Below are positions 39,450 to 49,100 of a stretch of DNA of 64,000 bases, piece by piece. Both the position numbers and the translations under genes were made by a program. The DNA is from Neobacillus sp. PS3-34 (GTDB lineage Bacteria > Bacillota > Bacilli > Bacillales > Cytobacillaceae). The DNA lies in NCBI RefSeq assembly GCF_030915465.1, contig NZ_CP133267.1, forward strand, positions 2,820,501 to 2,884,500. Reading direction: 5' to 3'. The notes under the pieces were generated by a model. The model was not told the origin of the DNA and did no database searches. It saw only the letters and a list, made by a program, of their open reading frames with translations. Each line of letters begins with the position of its first letter. Position 1 is the first letter of the stretch.

Positions 39450-39475
39450 TAAACATTGTTTCTTCCAGTCGATAT
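39450..39475 (+). promoter_or_regulatory. Sigma-D promoter of hag
   Basis: TAAA at 39450-39453, a 14-base spacer and GTCGATAT at 39468-39475, near the sigma-D consensus and about 100 bp ahead of the hag start. Confidence 0.7.
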
Positions 39476-39530
39476 TAATAGCAAGAGGGAATAAGGGCGG
39501 CCGACCTTATCGACTCCAACTAATCTAACA

Positions 39531-39548
39531 GTTCACAAGGACGTGAAC
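39531..39548 (+). promoter_or_regulatory. CsrA-binding hairpin in the hag leader
   Basis: GTTCAC and GTGAAC pair around an AAGGAC loop, so the ACAAGGACGT CsrA consensus is shown with GGA in the loop. A second GGA lies in the hag ribosome site AAGGAGG downstream, which gives the two-site arrangement known for hag. Confidence 0.8.
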
Positions 39549-39573
39549 TTAAAATTCAAGGAGGAAACACATA

Positions 39574-40428
39574 ATGCAAATCAATCACAATCTTGCAGCG
39601 TTAAATACTTACAACAGATTGAACACTGCAACAAACGCTCAATCAAAGTCAATGGAGAAATTATCTTCTGGTCTTCGTATTAACCGTGCAGGTGACGATG
39701 CAGCTGGTCTTTCAATTTCCGAAAAAATGCGCGGCCAAATCCGTGGCTTGGATCAGGCTTCTCGTAACTCACAAGATGGCATTTCCATGATTCAAACAGC
39801 TGAAGGTGCGCTAAATGAAACACATGACATCCTTCAACGTATGCGTGAACTTGCAGTTCAAGCTTCCAATGATACAAATACTACAGAGGATAGAACTTCA
39901 ATCCAATCTGAAGCTGATCAACTAGCAAAAGATATTAACCGAATTGCTAACAATACACAATTCAACTCTAAAACTCTTATGGATGGCACTTATAAAAGTG
40001 GCGGAACAGATATCAATTTCCAGGTTGGAGCAAATGAAGACCAATTGATGACAATTAATTTTGAAAACATGCAGGCTAAAACTGGATTAGCAGTTGCCAC
40101 TGCTGATGATGAGACTACAAGTGCTATTGACCTATCCTCTACCACTGCTGTTGCAACAGCTTCAATCACAACACTTGATACTGCTATTAAAACTGTTTCA
40201 GCTGAGAGATCTAAGTTAGGTGCGTACCAGAACCGTTTAGAACACACAATTAATAACTTAAACAACTCTTCTGAGAACCTAACTGCTGCAGAATCACGAG
40301 TAAGAGATGTTGATATGGCTAAGGAAATGATGAACCAAACTAAGAATTCTATTCTTGGTCAAGCAGCACAAGCAATGTTGGCTCAATCAAATCAAATGCC
40401 ACAAGGAGTACTACAACTCTTGAAGTAA
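39574..40428 (+). CDS. hag: Flagellin Hag (frame continues into the group I intron)
   Basis: A 284-residue flagellin, the normal length for Bacillus. The N-domain reads MQINHNLAALNTYNRLN and [19 protein letters not shown]; the C-domain reads AESRVRDVDMAKEMMNQ and ends [10 protein letters not shown]. The last 14 codons and stop (40384-40428) lie on the intron side of the inferred 5' splice site at 40383/40384. The spliced product would use the exon at 40764-40808 instead, giving a protein of the same 284 residues ending [14 protein letters not shown]. Both mRNA forms thus encode a full flagellin. It is driven by sigma-D and probably repressed by CsrA. Confidence 0.95.
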   Translation: MQINHNLAALNTYNRLNTATNAQSKSMEKLSSGLRINRAGDDAAGLSISEKMRGQIRGLDQASRNSQDGISMIQTAEGALNETHDILQRMRELAVQASNDTNTTEDRTSIQSEADQLAKDINRIANNTQFNSKTLMDGTYKSGGTDINFQVGANEDQLMTINFENMQAKTGLAVATADDETTSAIDLSSTTAVATASITTLDTAIKTVSAERSKLGAYQNRLEHTINNLNNSSENLTAAESRVRDVDMAKEMMNQTKNSILGQAAQAMLAQSNQMPQGVLQLLK

Positions 40429-40763
40429 TTGATTTTAGGGCGTCCAGTTTGGCAACGATCTGGAGTATAACTGGGTGAATTGCTGGAACTTCCTAAAGCT
40501 TTATCAACCACTGCGTAACTGGAAACGGTCAGCGTGAAGGTTTGAAAATGATAAAGATAGAACAATGGATAATCAGCAGCCAAGCTCCTGTCTCGAAAGA
40601 GTGGAGAAGGTTCAACGACTAGGGAAAACGATCTAAGGCTGAATAATGCTATGATTATGAATCCCGTAGGGCAGCAAATGCTGTTCGAAGTGCCCAGCTC
40701 CTTATTTTATTAATAAGGGTGAAGATATAGTCTATTCTGTAACCGAAAGGTACAGCGGCAAAG
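40384..40763 (+). ncRNA. Group I intron in hag
   Basis: The core elements appear in order: P-like AATTGCTGGAAC, Q-like AATCAGCAGCCAAGC, R-like GGTTCAACGACTAG and S-like GAAGATATAGTC, then a GAAA-capped hairpin near the 3' end. ACGACTA and TAGTC can form P7. The limits are inferred: joining ...ATG TTG GCT at 40383 to CAA GCC AAC at 40764 restores the flagellin frame, the 5' exon ends in U and the intron ends in G. GGCAAC at 40451-40456 is a possible guide for GUUGGCU with one bulge; this pairing is tentative. No ORF lies inside. The first 45 bases are a second copy of the terminal exon. Confidence 0.85.
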
Positions 40764-40808
40764 CAAGCCAACCAACAACCACAAGGAGTTCTTCAACTTC
40801 TTCGTTAA
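40764..40808 (+). other. 3' exon of hag (alternative flagellin C-terminus)
   Basis: Fourteen codons plus TAA, read CAA GCC AAC CAA CAA and on, encode [14 protein letters not shown]. They are clearly homologous to the C-terminus encoded upstream of the intron core. They are followed directly by the hag terminator and have no start of their own. Confidence 0.8.
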
Positions 40809-40819
40809 TCTTTATTTTA

Positions 40820-40852
40820 GGATGGACCCCATTAAAGGAGTCCATCCTTTCT
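40820..40852. terminator. Terminator of hag, overlapping the end of the antisense endonuclease gene
   Basis: A GGATGGAC...GTCCATCC stem with a short loop is followed by TTTCTT. The last codons and stop of the minus-strand LAGLIDADG gene (40832) lie inside the hairpin. Confidence 0.85.
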
Positions 40853-41686
40853 TAATGATTGGATTTTATATACGATTGACCAGTAGGAACGGTTTAATTC
40901 AGCAGCTATGTCGTTATCTTTGGTCCCATTTCGTTTTAAGTAAATAATCTTTTTGATCTCTTCATCCTCGTAATTTCTCCACCTTCCCGAATCTGATGAA
41001 AGAATTTCGTAACCAGGGTATTCCATAAGCAGCTTTTTTCTTTCAAAACTTAAACGCGTGAACCAATTAAATTTGTATTCCATCTCTCTGCAATCTTCAA
41101 CAGTACTCTTGATAAAGCAAAGGAACCGTAGCGTATCATTTACTTTCGTGAATTTTAGTATATATCCAAAACCATCTTTTCTTTTGCTTAAACAAAAGTT
41201 AAATCCAAAGATTTTACTGATATGTTCTTTAAGTATTTTCAACTCATTAAGTGGATAATTTTGTAGATACAAATATATATGAGGCGTTAAATATATCAAT
41301 TTTTTTTGTTTATTTATTCTTTTAGAGATGCATAATGAACCGTCGTCTAAATAAAGAATAGATAAAAAATGGGGAAGAGTGCAATACTGTAGGAGTTCAT
41401 GAGGAATTCTTTTCTTTCCTTCATTATTATAAAAAAAATTATACAAATTCGTAAATAAATTATCAGATTTAGATACTAAATAATTACTGTTTTGGCGGAG
41501 GTAGAGAAAGCCATCAAAAAAATTAGCTTTCCAAATTCGGTAACTTTTCTGCATCTCCCCAAAATGTTCCCTATAATTATTGTTTTTCCTCCTACTATTT
41601 TTATAAAGTTTCGTAATTTCTCCATCTGCAATTATGCTTGCGATTAATATGTTTTTTTGGATATCTGTGAGTTGAGTAAATAACAT
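40832..41686 (-). CDS. LAGLIDADG-type homing endonuclease, antisense to hag
   Basis: A 284-residue protein with two LAGLIDADG-like helices: ILIASIIADGEI (about residues 13-24) and FLSILYLDDGSL (about 108-119), each with the catalytic acidic residue. A C-terminal segment (YEDEEIKKIIYLKRNGTKDN then IAAELNRSYWSIVYKI) looks like a DNA-binding HTH. Start ATG 41686 has AGGAG eight bases upstream; the GTG at 41695 is too close. Such enzymes mobilise group I introns by cutting intronless alleles, and an intron lies next door in hag. Here the gene is outside the intron and on the opposite strand. Its GC content is visibly lower than its surroundings. Confidence 0.87.
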   Translation of the reverse strand: MLFTQLTDIQKNILIASIIADGEITKLYKNSRRKNNNYREHFGEMQKSYRIWKANFFDGFLYLRQNSNYLVSKSDNLFTNLYNFFYNNEGKKRIPHELLQYCTLPHFLSILYLDDGSLCISKRINKQKKLIYLTPHIYLYLQNYPLNELKILKEHISKIFGFNFCLSKRKDGFGYILKFTKVNDTLRFLCFIKSTVEDCREMEYKFNWFTRLSFERKKLLMEYPGYEILSSDSGRWRNYEDEEIKKIIYLKRNGTKDNDIAAELNRSYWSIVYKIQSLRKDGLL

Positions 41687-41708
41687 TTTTCTCACTCCTC
41701 TTTAATAA

Positions 41709-41760
41709 GAACGCACGTTCTGTTTATTCTTATAATAGACCATGTATAAGAAAATTTAAA
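41709..41760 (-). promoter_or_regulatory. Promoter and LexA-type operator for the endonuclease gene
   Basis: On the minus strand a TTTAAA (41755-41760), 17 bases, then TATTAT (41732-41737) make a plausible sigma-A promoter. Twelve bases downstream lies GAAC-N4-GTTC at 41709-41720, a perfect Bacillus LexA (DinR) core whose inner bases also fit CGAACRNRYGTTYC. It overlaps the expected transcription start, a repressing position. Confidence 0.65.
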
Positions 41761-41772
41761 GTAAATCCTTAC

Positions 41773-41804
41773 AAAAAAAGAACCTATTTAAACGAATAGG
41801 TTCT
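41773..41804 (-). terminator. Terminator of the broken flagellin-like gene
   Basis: A perfect 10-bp stem (AGAACCTATT/AATAGGTTCT) is followed on the minus strand by seven T. Confidence 0.88.
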
Positions 41805-41813
41805 AGTTGTTTA

Positions 41814-42643
41814 TTATTCAAATAGTACTTTTTCAAAATGTTGTTTTTGATCATCAGAAAACTTATGCAAAGAGTATGTGGCTTCAGTAAGGACTTTGTT
41901 TATGGCTAGTAGCATAGTTTCCTTACCCATATCAGCATCCCGAATATTCGATTCAATGGTTGTTAAGTTATATTGGAGAACCATTGAATTATCAAGATTA
42001 TGTTCAAGTGCAGAATATTGGGAACCAAGTCTTGTAAGCTGTCCTGCAATATTTGTAATGACATTTTGTGAAAGTTGCAGTAACTGTTTAGCTGTATCTC
42101 TTGTCTCCACTGAGGCATTAGAAAGTCCTAAACTTCCTGTTGTTAAATCTATTAAATCAATTGTCATATTTTGATTTGAACCCGAACCGATCTGGAAGCT
42201 GAGTTTTTTAAGTTTATCCTGCCTACTATTCGATCCTAGAAGATTATGTGTATTAAATTGAACTGTATCTGCTGTTTGCTGTATCGAAGAAAGTAATTCA
42301 TTTACTTCGACTTGTAATCCGGAACGGGAGTCGTCGTCCATTGTGTCATTAGCAGCCATAACGGAGATTTCATACAATCTTTGCACATCTTCATTTGTCT
42401 TCATCAATCCATCTTCGCCGTTTTTAATAGTGCAATACCATCCTGAATATTACGTTGTGACTGTGCCAATCCTCTTATTTGCGCTCTAGTTGTTTCTGAA
42501 ATGGCCAATCCAGCTGCATCATCAGCTGCCCCTTGTACCTTCATTCCTGACGAAGCATTTCTTGTTGCCTTTTGCAATTTATCATTTACTTTATTACGTC
42601 TATTTTCAAAGAATTTATTTTCATATTGGCTATTTAGCCTCAT
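41814..42643 (-). pseudogene. Flagellin-like gene, frame interrupted near 42417-42424
   Basis: About 276 codons in two frames. The N part (42643 to 42404) has the flagellin N-domain: [39 protein letters not shown]. The second frame continues NEDVQRLYEISVMAANDT and a recognisable C-domain (LTRLGSQYSALEHNLDN, ESNIRDADMGKETMLLAIN). A one-base deletion near AAAACGG (minus) rejoins them. The last 25 residues (SLHKFSDDQKQHFEKVLFE) do not resemble the hydrophobic QGVLxLL end that flagellins need for polymerisation. It could be a decaying flagellin or a flagellin-like variant; it differs from all three others in the window. Confidence 0.8.
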
Positions 42644-42928
42644 TCGTTTTCAACCCCACAAAATCATTTACTATCTTTCTATATATCGGATAGGATGGGT
42701 AATTTTTCATAGGTGAAGTGGCAATTTTTTTTAAAAATATATGAAGATTTCGTTGCTTTTATATGTTTCCATTCCACATAGACTATAAATATCAAAAAAC
42801 AAACTGATAAATTAGAAAAAAAATTCAATAAAACAGTCTTTTTTTATCATATTATAGGCACTTTATCCTATTTATTATTGGTTGGCTTAGGATTATTATA
42901 GATTTATAGTCATAATTAACCAAGTGAA

Positions 42929-43016
42929 AAAGGCAAATCATAGGAAACTATGAGACGCAAAGCCAAGGGCCTGAACCATGAGGACTATATTCTCATGGAT
43001 GGTAGCCGGTTGCCGC
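42929..43016 (+). ncRNA. c-di-GMP-I (GEMM) riboswitch aptamer
   Basis: The pattern AGGCAAA, a TCATAG-GAAA-CTATGA tetraloop hairpin, the invariant GACGCAAAGCC, GGGCCTGAACC (tetraloop receptor side), a second stem ending GGATGGTAGCC and a closing TTGCC matches the GEMM-I consensus. GGCAA at 42932-42936 pairs with TTGCC at 43010-43014. It lies upstream of the giant secreted-protein gene in the same direction. Confidence 0.92.
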
Positions 43017-43022
43017 AAGGAA

Positions 43023-43068
43023 ATCATAGCGCTGTACTACTATGAACCTTGTTTGAGGTTCTTTTTTT
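43023..43068 (+). promoter_or_regulatory. Expression platform with terminator for the c-di-GMP riboswitch
   Basis: A GAACCT/AGGTTC hairpin (43044-43061) with seven T is an intrinsic terminator. Overlapping it, TCATAG (43024-43029) can pair with CTATGA (43040-43045), which would block the terminator's 5' arm. The same TCATAG/CTATGA pair also occurs in the aptamer hairpin, so strand exchange is possible. Confidence 0.8.
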
Positions 43069-43100
43069 ATGCCTTTTTTCACGAGAAGGGTGGAGATTAA

Positions 43101-46100
43101 GTGGTTACAAAGCGCAAATTTAGTTCAATTCTAGTGCTATTATTCCTGGTATTTCAAGTAGTTTCTCCAATCGGAACGGCATTTGCAGCTGAGAGTGGTG
43201 TCCTATTGCCGCCAAGCAATCTTGCCTATCAGGCATCCACGCCAGACGATGGAAAGCTGGTATGGAGTGCTGTTTACGGTGCAACTGGCTACAATATTTA
43301 TGAAATAAAAGAGGGGCAGCTTGTGCTGCTGGGTACCTCAAAAACCAACAATTATTCCTTAAATAATTTGGCTGAAGGTAAATATAGCTATATTATTTCA
43401 ACATTGAGCACGGACGGAGAGTCAGGGCCATGTGCACCTATAGATGTTGACATTGTATACCCATCAATGGCTGCACCAGCCACTCTGACAAATACCATTC
43501 AAAATGGAAATGATATTGTACTGAGTTGGGGAGCCTCTCAGTATGCAGAGAGCTATAAGGTTTACCAACAGCTTTCCGATGGGACGCAAAAGCTTTTAAC
43601 AACGACAACTTCCCGTACTTTCACCGTTGTTAATGCACCTGAAGGAAAAAATTCGTTTTCTATTTCAGCGGAAAATTCACTTTACGGTGAATCTCCGGTA
43701 ACAGCTCCGTTGGATGTAAATGTAGTTTTTCCAATCATGAAAGAGCCTGCAAATTTATCCAAAAGCCTTTCGAATGGAAACGATATAAATTTGAGCTGGC
43801 AGGCGGCGAGCTATGCAAATAGCTATAAAATCTATCAGGTGATCGACGGGCAGGAAGTCTTTAAAACATCTGTTACATCCACTAGTGCTAAATTCACAAA
43901 CATGCCTGAAGGGGATTATACATACAACGTTTATTCCTACAGCGATCGATTCGGAGCTTCTGCAAAAGCAAGCACAGCCTCAATAACTGTTAGTCCAATA
44001 ACGATGGTTCCGCCAAGCACTGTAACATCTAAGCTTCAAAACATTAATGATGTCGTGTTAACTTGGGGAACTGCTGCTAATGCAACAGCCTATAAGGTTT
44101 ATCAATTAATAGATGGTGAAAAGGTTTTAAAAGGAACCTACACTGGTACAACGGTTACCTATACCAACCAGCCTGGCGGAGATTTTACATACGAGGTTTA
44201 CTCCTATAGTGACCGCTTTGGTGAGTCTGTGACAGGAACTAAGGTTAGTTTAAGTGTAAGTACAGTGACAATGGCACCGCCTAATAATACAGCAGCGAAA
44301 CTTCAAAACCTAAATGATATTGTCCTAACATGGGATGTAGCTTCTAATGCAGATTCCTACAAGGTTTACCAGATTGTTGAAGGTCAGAGAGTATTAAAGA
44401 CCACCGTTACAGGCACAACTGCTTCTTTTACAAATTTGCCTGCAGGCGATTATGTTTATGAGGTCACCTCTAATAGCAGTCGCTTTGGGGAATCCGATAC
44501 AGGAAGCCAAGTGACTGCAAAAATTGATCCAGTCATAATGGGAAAACCGGCTGGCTTCGCTAACCAAATTCTTAATGGAAATGATATAGCTCTATCCTGG
44601 GAGCCGGTTGCGAATGCAACGAATTATAAGGTATACCAAATTGTAAATGGCCAAAAGGTTTTAAAAAGCACGCTAACAACTAATTCTGTAACATATACGA
44701 ATATGGCTGCAGGGGATTACAACTATCAGATATATTCCTACAATAGCCGTTTTGGAGAATCAGCAGAAGGAGCTTCTCTTAGCTTTTCACTTGTATTTCC
44801 TGTAATGGCGGCACCAGCCAATACATTATCAGATATAACAAGTCCAACAGGCTTTACTTTAACTTGGGATGCATCGCCATTTGCAACAAACTACAAGGTA
44901 TATCAGGTTGTAAATGGAACCAAAAGTTTGAAAAGTACAGTATCTAGTCCGACCGTCTCTTTTAGCAATATGGCAGCTGGGCAATATTCGTATGAAATTC
45001 ATTCTTATTCAAGCCGTTTTGGCGAGTCTAAAGATGGTAGCCTTGTAACGATTAATTTATCCGGACAGGCTTTGGAAACACCATTGAATTTGTCCAACAC
45101 AATATTAAATGGAAATGATATTAAACTGACATGGAATTCTGTACAGTATGCAGCTAGTTATAAGATTTATCGAGTTATTGATGGTCTTAAATTGCTGCAG
45201 ACAAATACTTCAGCTACAAGTGTTACTTATTCAAATCAGCCTGAGGGCGAATATAATTATGAGGTCCATTCTTATTCCTCCCTGCTAGGGGAATCACCAC
45301 AGGGAGCAGAATTGCAATTAACCCTTGTTCATCCTGATATGCAAGCACCAGGGAATTTCACCGGTACAATCAAGAATATCAGTGATATCACATTGACTTG
45401 GAATGCAGTTCAATTTGCAAACAGCTATAAGGTATACGAAATTATTGATGGACAGGAAGTGTTGAAAAACACTGTAACTTCTACATCAATCACTCTTTCA
45501 AAAGTAACTGAAGGAACTCATACTTATGTTGTCCGTTCTTTTAGCACCCGCTTTGGGGAGTCACTAGAAGGCAGTCGTGTGGAATCTACTGTTACTTTCC
45601 CTGCGCTTCTGGCGCCAACGAATTTAACATCAAGTATTTCTAACGGAAATGATATAACTTTAAGGTGGACGGCGGCTACCTACGCAACTGGTTATAACAT
45701 TTATGAAACTATTGATGGACAAAAACAATTTGTAAGAACTGTTACTGGTACAACTACTTCATTTTCAAATGTTAAAGAGGGCAATCATTCCTATGAAGTG
45801 CGCACGTTGAGTGACCGTTTTGGAGAATCAGCTGATGGTACTGCGACAAACGTAACTGTGGTTTATCCAGAAATGCAAAAACCTGCAACTTTTACAAAAA
45901 CGATCATAAATGGCAATGATATTAACCTAAGCTGGGCAGCATCAACCTACGCAACAGCTTATAAAGTATACAAGGTAGTGGGTGAAGAAAAGACATTAGT
46001 GAAAACTACAACTGCAACTTCTGTACCATTCACTAATATGCCCGAAGGCGACTACACCTACGAGGTCCATTCATATAGTGATCGCTTCGGGGAATCAGTC

Positions 46101-49100
46101 GAGGGTAATACTGTAACTTTTACACTGGTATTCCCAATCATGCAGGCACCTGTTGGAGCCACAAATACGATTGCAAACGGCAACGATTTTACATTGAAGT
46201 GGACTGCAGCAAGCTATGCGACAGGCTATAAGGTGTATCAAATCAAAGATGGCCAAATGGTCCTTATTAGAACTGTCACTGGAACATCAACACCATTTAC
46301 TAATATGCCAGAAGGTGATTACAGCTATGTGGTTCATTCCTATAGTGACCGTTTTGGCGAATCACTGGAAGGAAGCTTTATTAATTTCAATTTAACCTGG
46401 CCAGTCGTTCAGCCGCCTGTGCTTCAGGGGACGATTGTTAATGCCAACAATGTAACCCTTACATGGAATTCAGTTACATGGGCAAACGAATACCGAGTTT
46501 ACGAGTTAAAAGGCGACTCCAAAGTTTTAGTTTATAAGGGAACTGCTTTAACTTATAAAATTTATAACTTAACCGAAGAAACGCATTCCTATCAAGTAAC
46601 GGCGTACAATACTCGTTTTGGCGAGTCAGCATTATCAAATACTGCAGCAGAAAACATTGTTTATCCGGTAATGCAACCGCCAACTGCAACTGTTAAAGTG
46701 TCATTGCCGTCGAGCGCTACAGTAACATGGGGCTTCGTTACCTATGCCAATAATTATAATGTATATGAATTGGTAGACGGTGCACCTGTATTAGTGGCAA
46801 AGAACGTAAACAATTTATCTTACACATTAACAAATCTTTCTTATAAAAATCATGAGTATTATGTGACTTCCTACAGTAATTCATTCGGTGAATCTGCACC
46901 GTCCAATACTGTTCTTGCGAAGTTAATCACGGATACACAGGCACCTGTTACGACGTCAAATGCTGCATCCAGTTGGAGCAAAAACAGCCAGACAGTAACT
47001 CTTAGTGCAACGGACAATGATACAGGTGTTGCAAAAACCTATTATTCATTGAATGATGCGCCGTTTGTCGAAGGTACTTCCATCACAGTTGAAAAAGAAG
47101 GCATCAATAAACTCTCCTTCTATTCTGTTGATAAAGTCGGAAATACTGAAGTTGTGAAAACCGTTAATGTAATGATTGATAAAACCGCACCGATAACAAG
47201 TGTGAAGGAGTTGCCAGGCAGCTTTATCCAATCTTTTACTGGAGAACTAACTGCGGCGGATACTTCTAGCGGCGTTGCTACAACCTACTATTCAATTAAT
47301 GGCTCTGATTTTGTAGAGGGTACAATCTTCACAGTAGACAAGGAAGGCATCAACCAGGTTTCCTTCTATTCAGTGGATCAGGCAGGAAATAAGGAAGATG
47401 CTAAATCGATCAATGTAAAAATTGATAAAACAGCACCAGTAACAAAAGCGGACGCACCTTCAGCATGGGTGAACGAAGATGTGCACGTAAATCTATCAGC
47501 ATCTGACAGCGAGAGTGGAGTAGCCAGAACGTATTACTCCATCAACGGCACAGAATACTCAGAAGGTACATCATTCACATTAGATCAAGAAGGCATCAAC
47601 CAGGTTTCCTTCTACTCAGTAGACAAGGCAGGCAATAAAGAAGAAGCCAAAACAATCGAAGTGAAAATCGATAAAACAGCTCCAGAAACAAAATCAGACG
47701 CACCAACATCATGGGTGAAAGAAGATGTGCTGGTAAATCTATCAGCTACTGACAATGAGAGCGGAGTAGCTAAAACTTATTACTCAATCAACGGCTCAGA
47801 CTATGTCGAAGGTACATCTTTCACAGTAGACCAAGAAGGTGTAAACAAAGTTTCTTTCTACTCTGTAGACCAGGCAGGAAATAAGGAAGATGCTAAATCG
47901 ATCAATGTAAAAATTGATAAAACAGCACCAGTAACAAAAGCGGACGGACCTTCAGGATGGGTGAACGAAGATGTGCAGGTAATTCTATCAGCGTCTGACA
48001 GCGAGAGTGGAGTAGCCAGAACGTATTACTCCATCAACGGCTCAGAATACACAGAAGGTACATCGTTCACATTAGACCAAGAAGGCATCAACCAAGTTTC
48101 CTTCTACTCACTAGACCAAGCAGGAAATAAAGAAGCAGCTAAAACAATTGAAGTGAAAATCGATAAAACAGCACCTGAAACAAAAGCGGACGCACCTGCT
48201 GCATGGGTGAAAGAAGATGTGCAGGTAAATCTATCAGCAACTGACAGCCAAAGTGGTGTAGCTAAAACTTATTACTCTATCAATGGCTCAGTGTTTGTAG
48301 AAGGTACTTCGTTCACTATTGGGAAAGAAGGCATCAACCCAGTTTCCTTCTATTCACTAGACCAGGCAGGAAATAAAGAAGCAGCTAAAACAATCGAAAT
48401 AAAAATCGATAAAACAGCACCTGAAACAAAAGCGGACGCGCCTGCTACATGGGTGAACAAAGATGTAGCAGTAAATCTATCAGCATCTGACAGCCAGAGT
48501 GGCGTGGCTAAAACGTATTATTCTATCAACGGCTCAGAATACACAGAAGGTACATCCTTCACAGTTGCCCAAGAAGGCAACAACCAGATTTCCTTCTATT
48601 CAGTAGACCAGGCTGGCAATAAAGAAGAAGCCGAAACAATTGAAGTGAAAATCGATAAAACAGCTCCAGAAACAAAATCAGACGCACCTGCAGCATGGGT
48701 GAACGAAGTTGTGCAGGTAAACCTATCAGCATCTGACAGCCAAAGTGGTGTAGCTAAAACCTATTACTCTATCAACGGCTCAGTGTTTGTAGAAGGTACC
48801 TCGTTCACTATTGGGAAAGAAGGCATCAACCAAGTTTCCTTCTACACAGTAGACCAAGCTGGCAATAAAGAAGAAACAAAAAACATCGAAGTAAAAATCG
48901 ATAAAACAGCACCAGTTATTAAGTCATATTTCAATGACTTATACGAATTGGGCAGCACGTTAAAATTAACTTATGATACAAATGATTTATTATCAGGCGT
49001 TTCGAAGGAAGAAGTATTTTTAACTACGCCTAACGAGACAATTGGTAAAGCTGTAAATAGGCTAAACCAGATTACCTTGGATAAACCAGGTGTTTACACA

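Noticed and set aside
40430..40810. Group II intron or transposon remnant downstream of hag
   Set aside because: No domain V hairpin, reverse transcriptase or terminal repeats; the P/Q/R/S-type elements fit group I.
41058..41258. Plus-strand ORF inside the endonuclease gene
   Set aside because: A shadow frame of the LAGLIDADG gene with no ribosome site or family motif.
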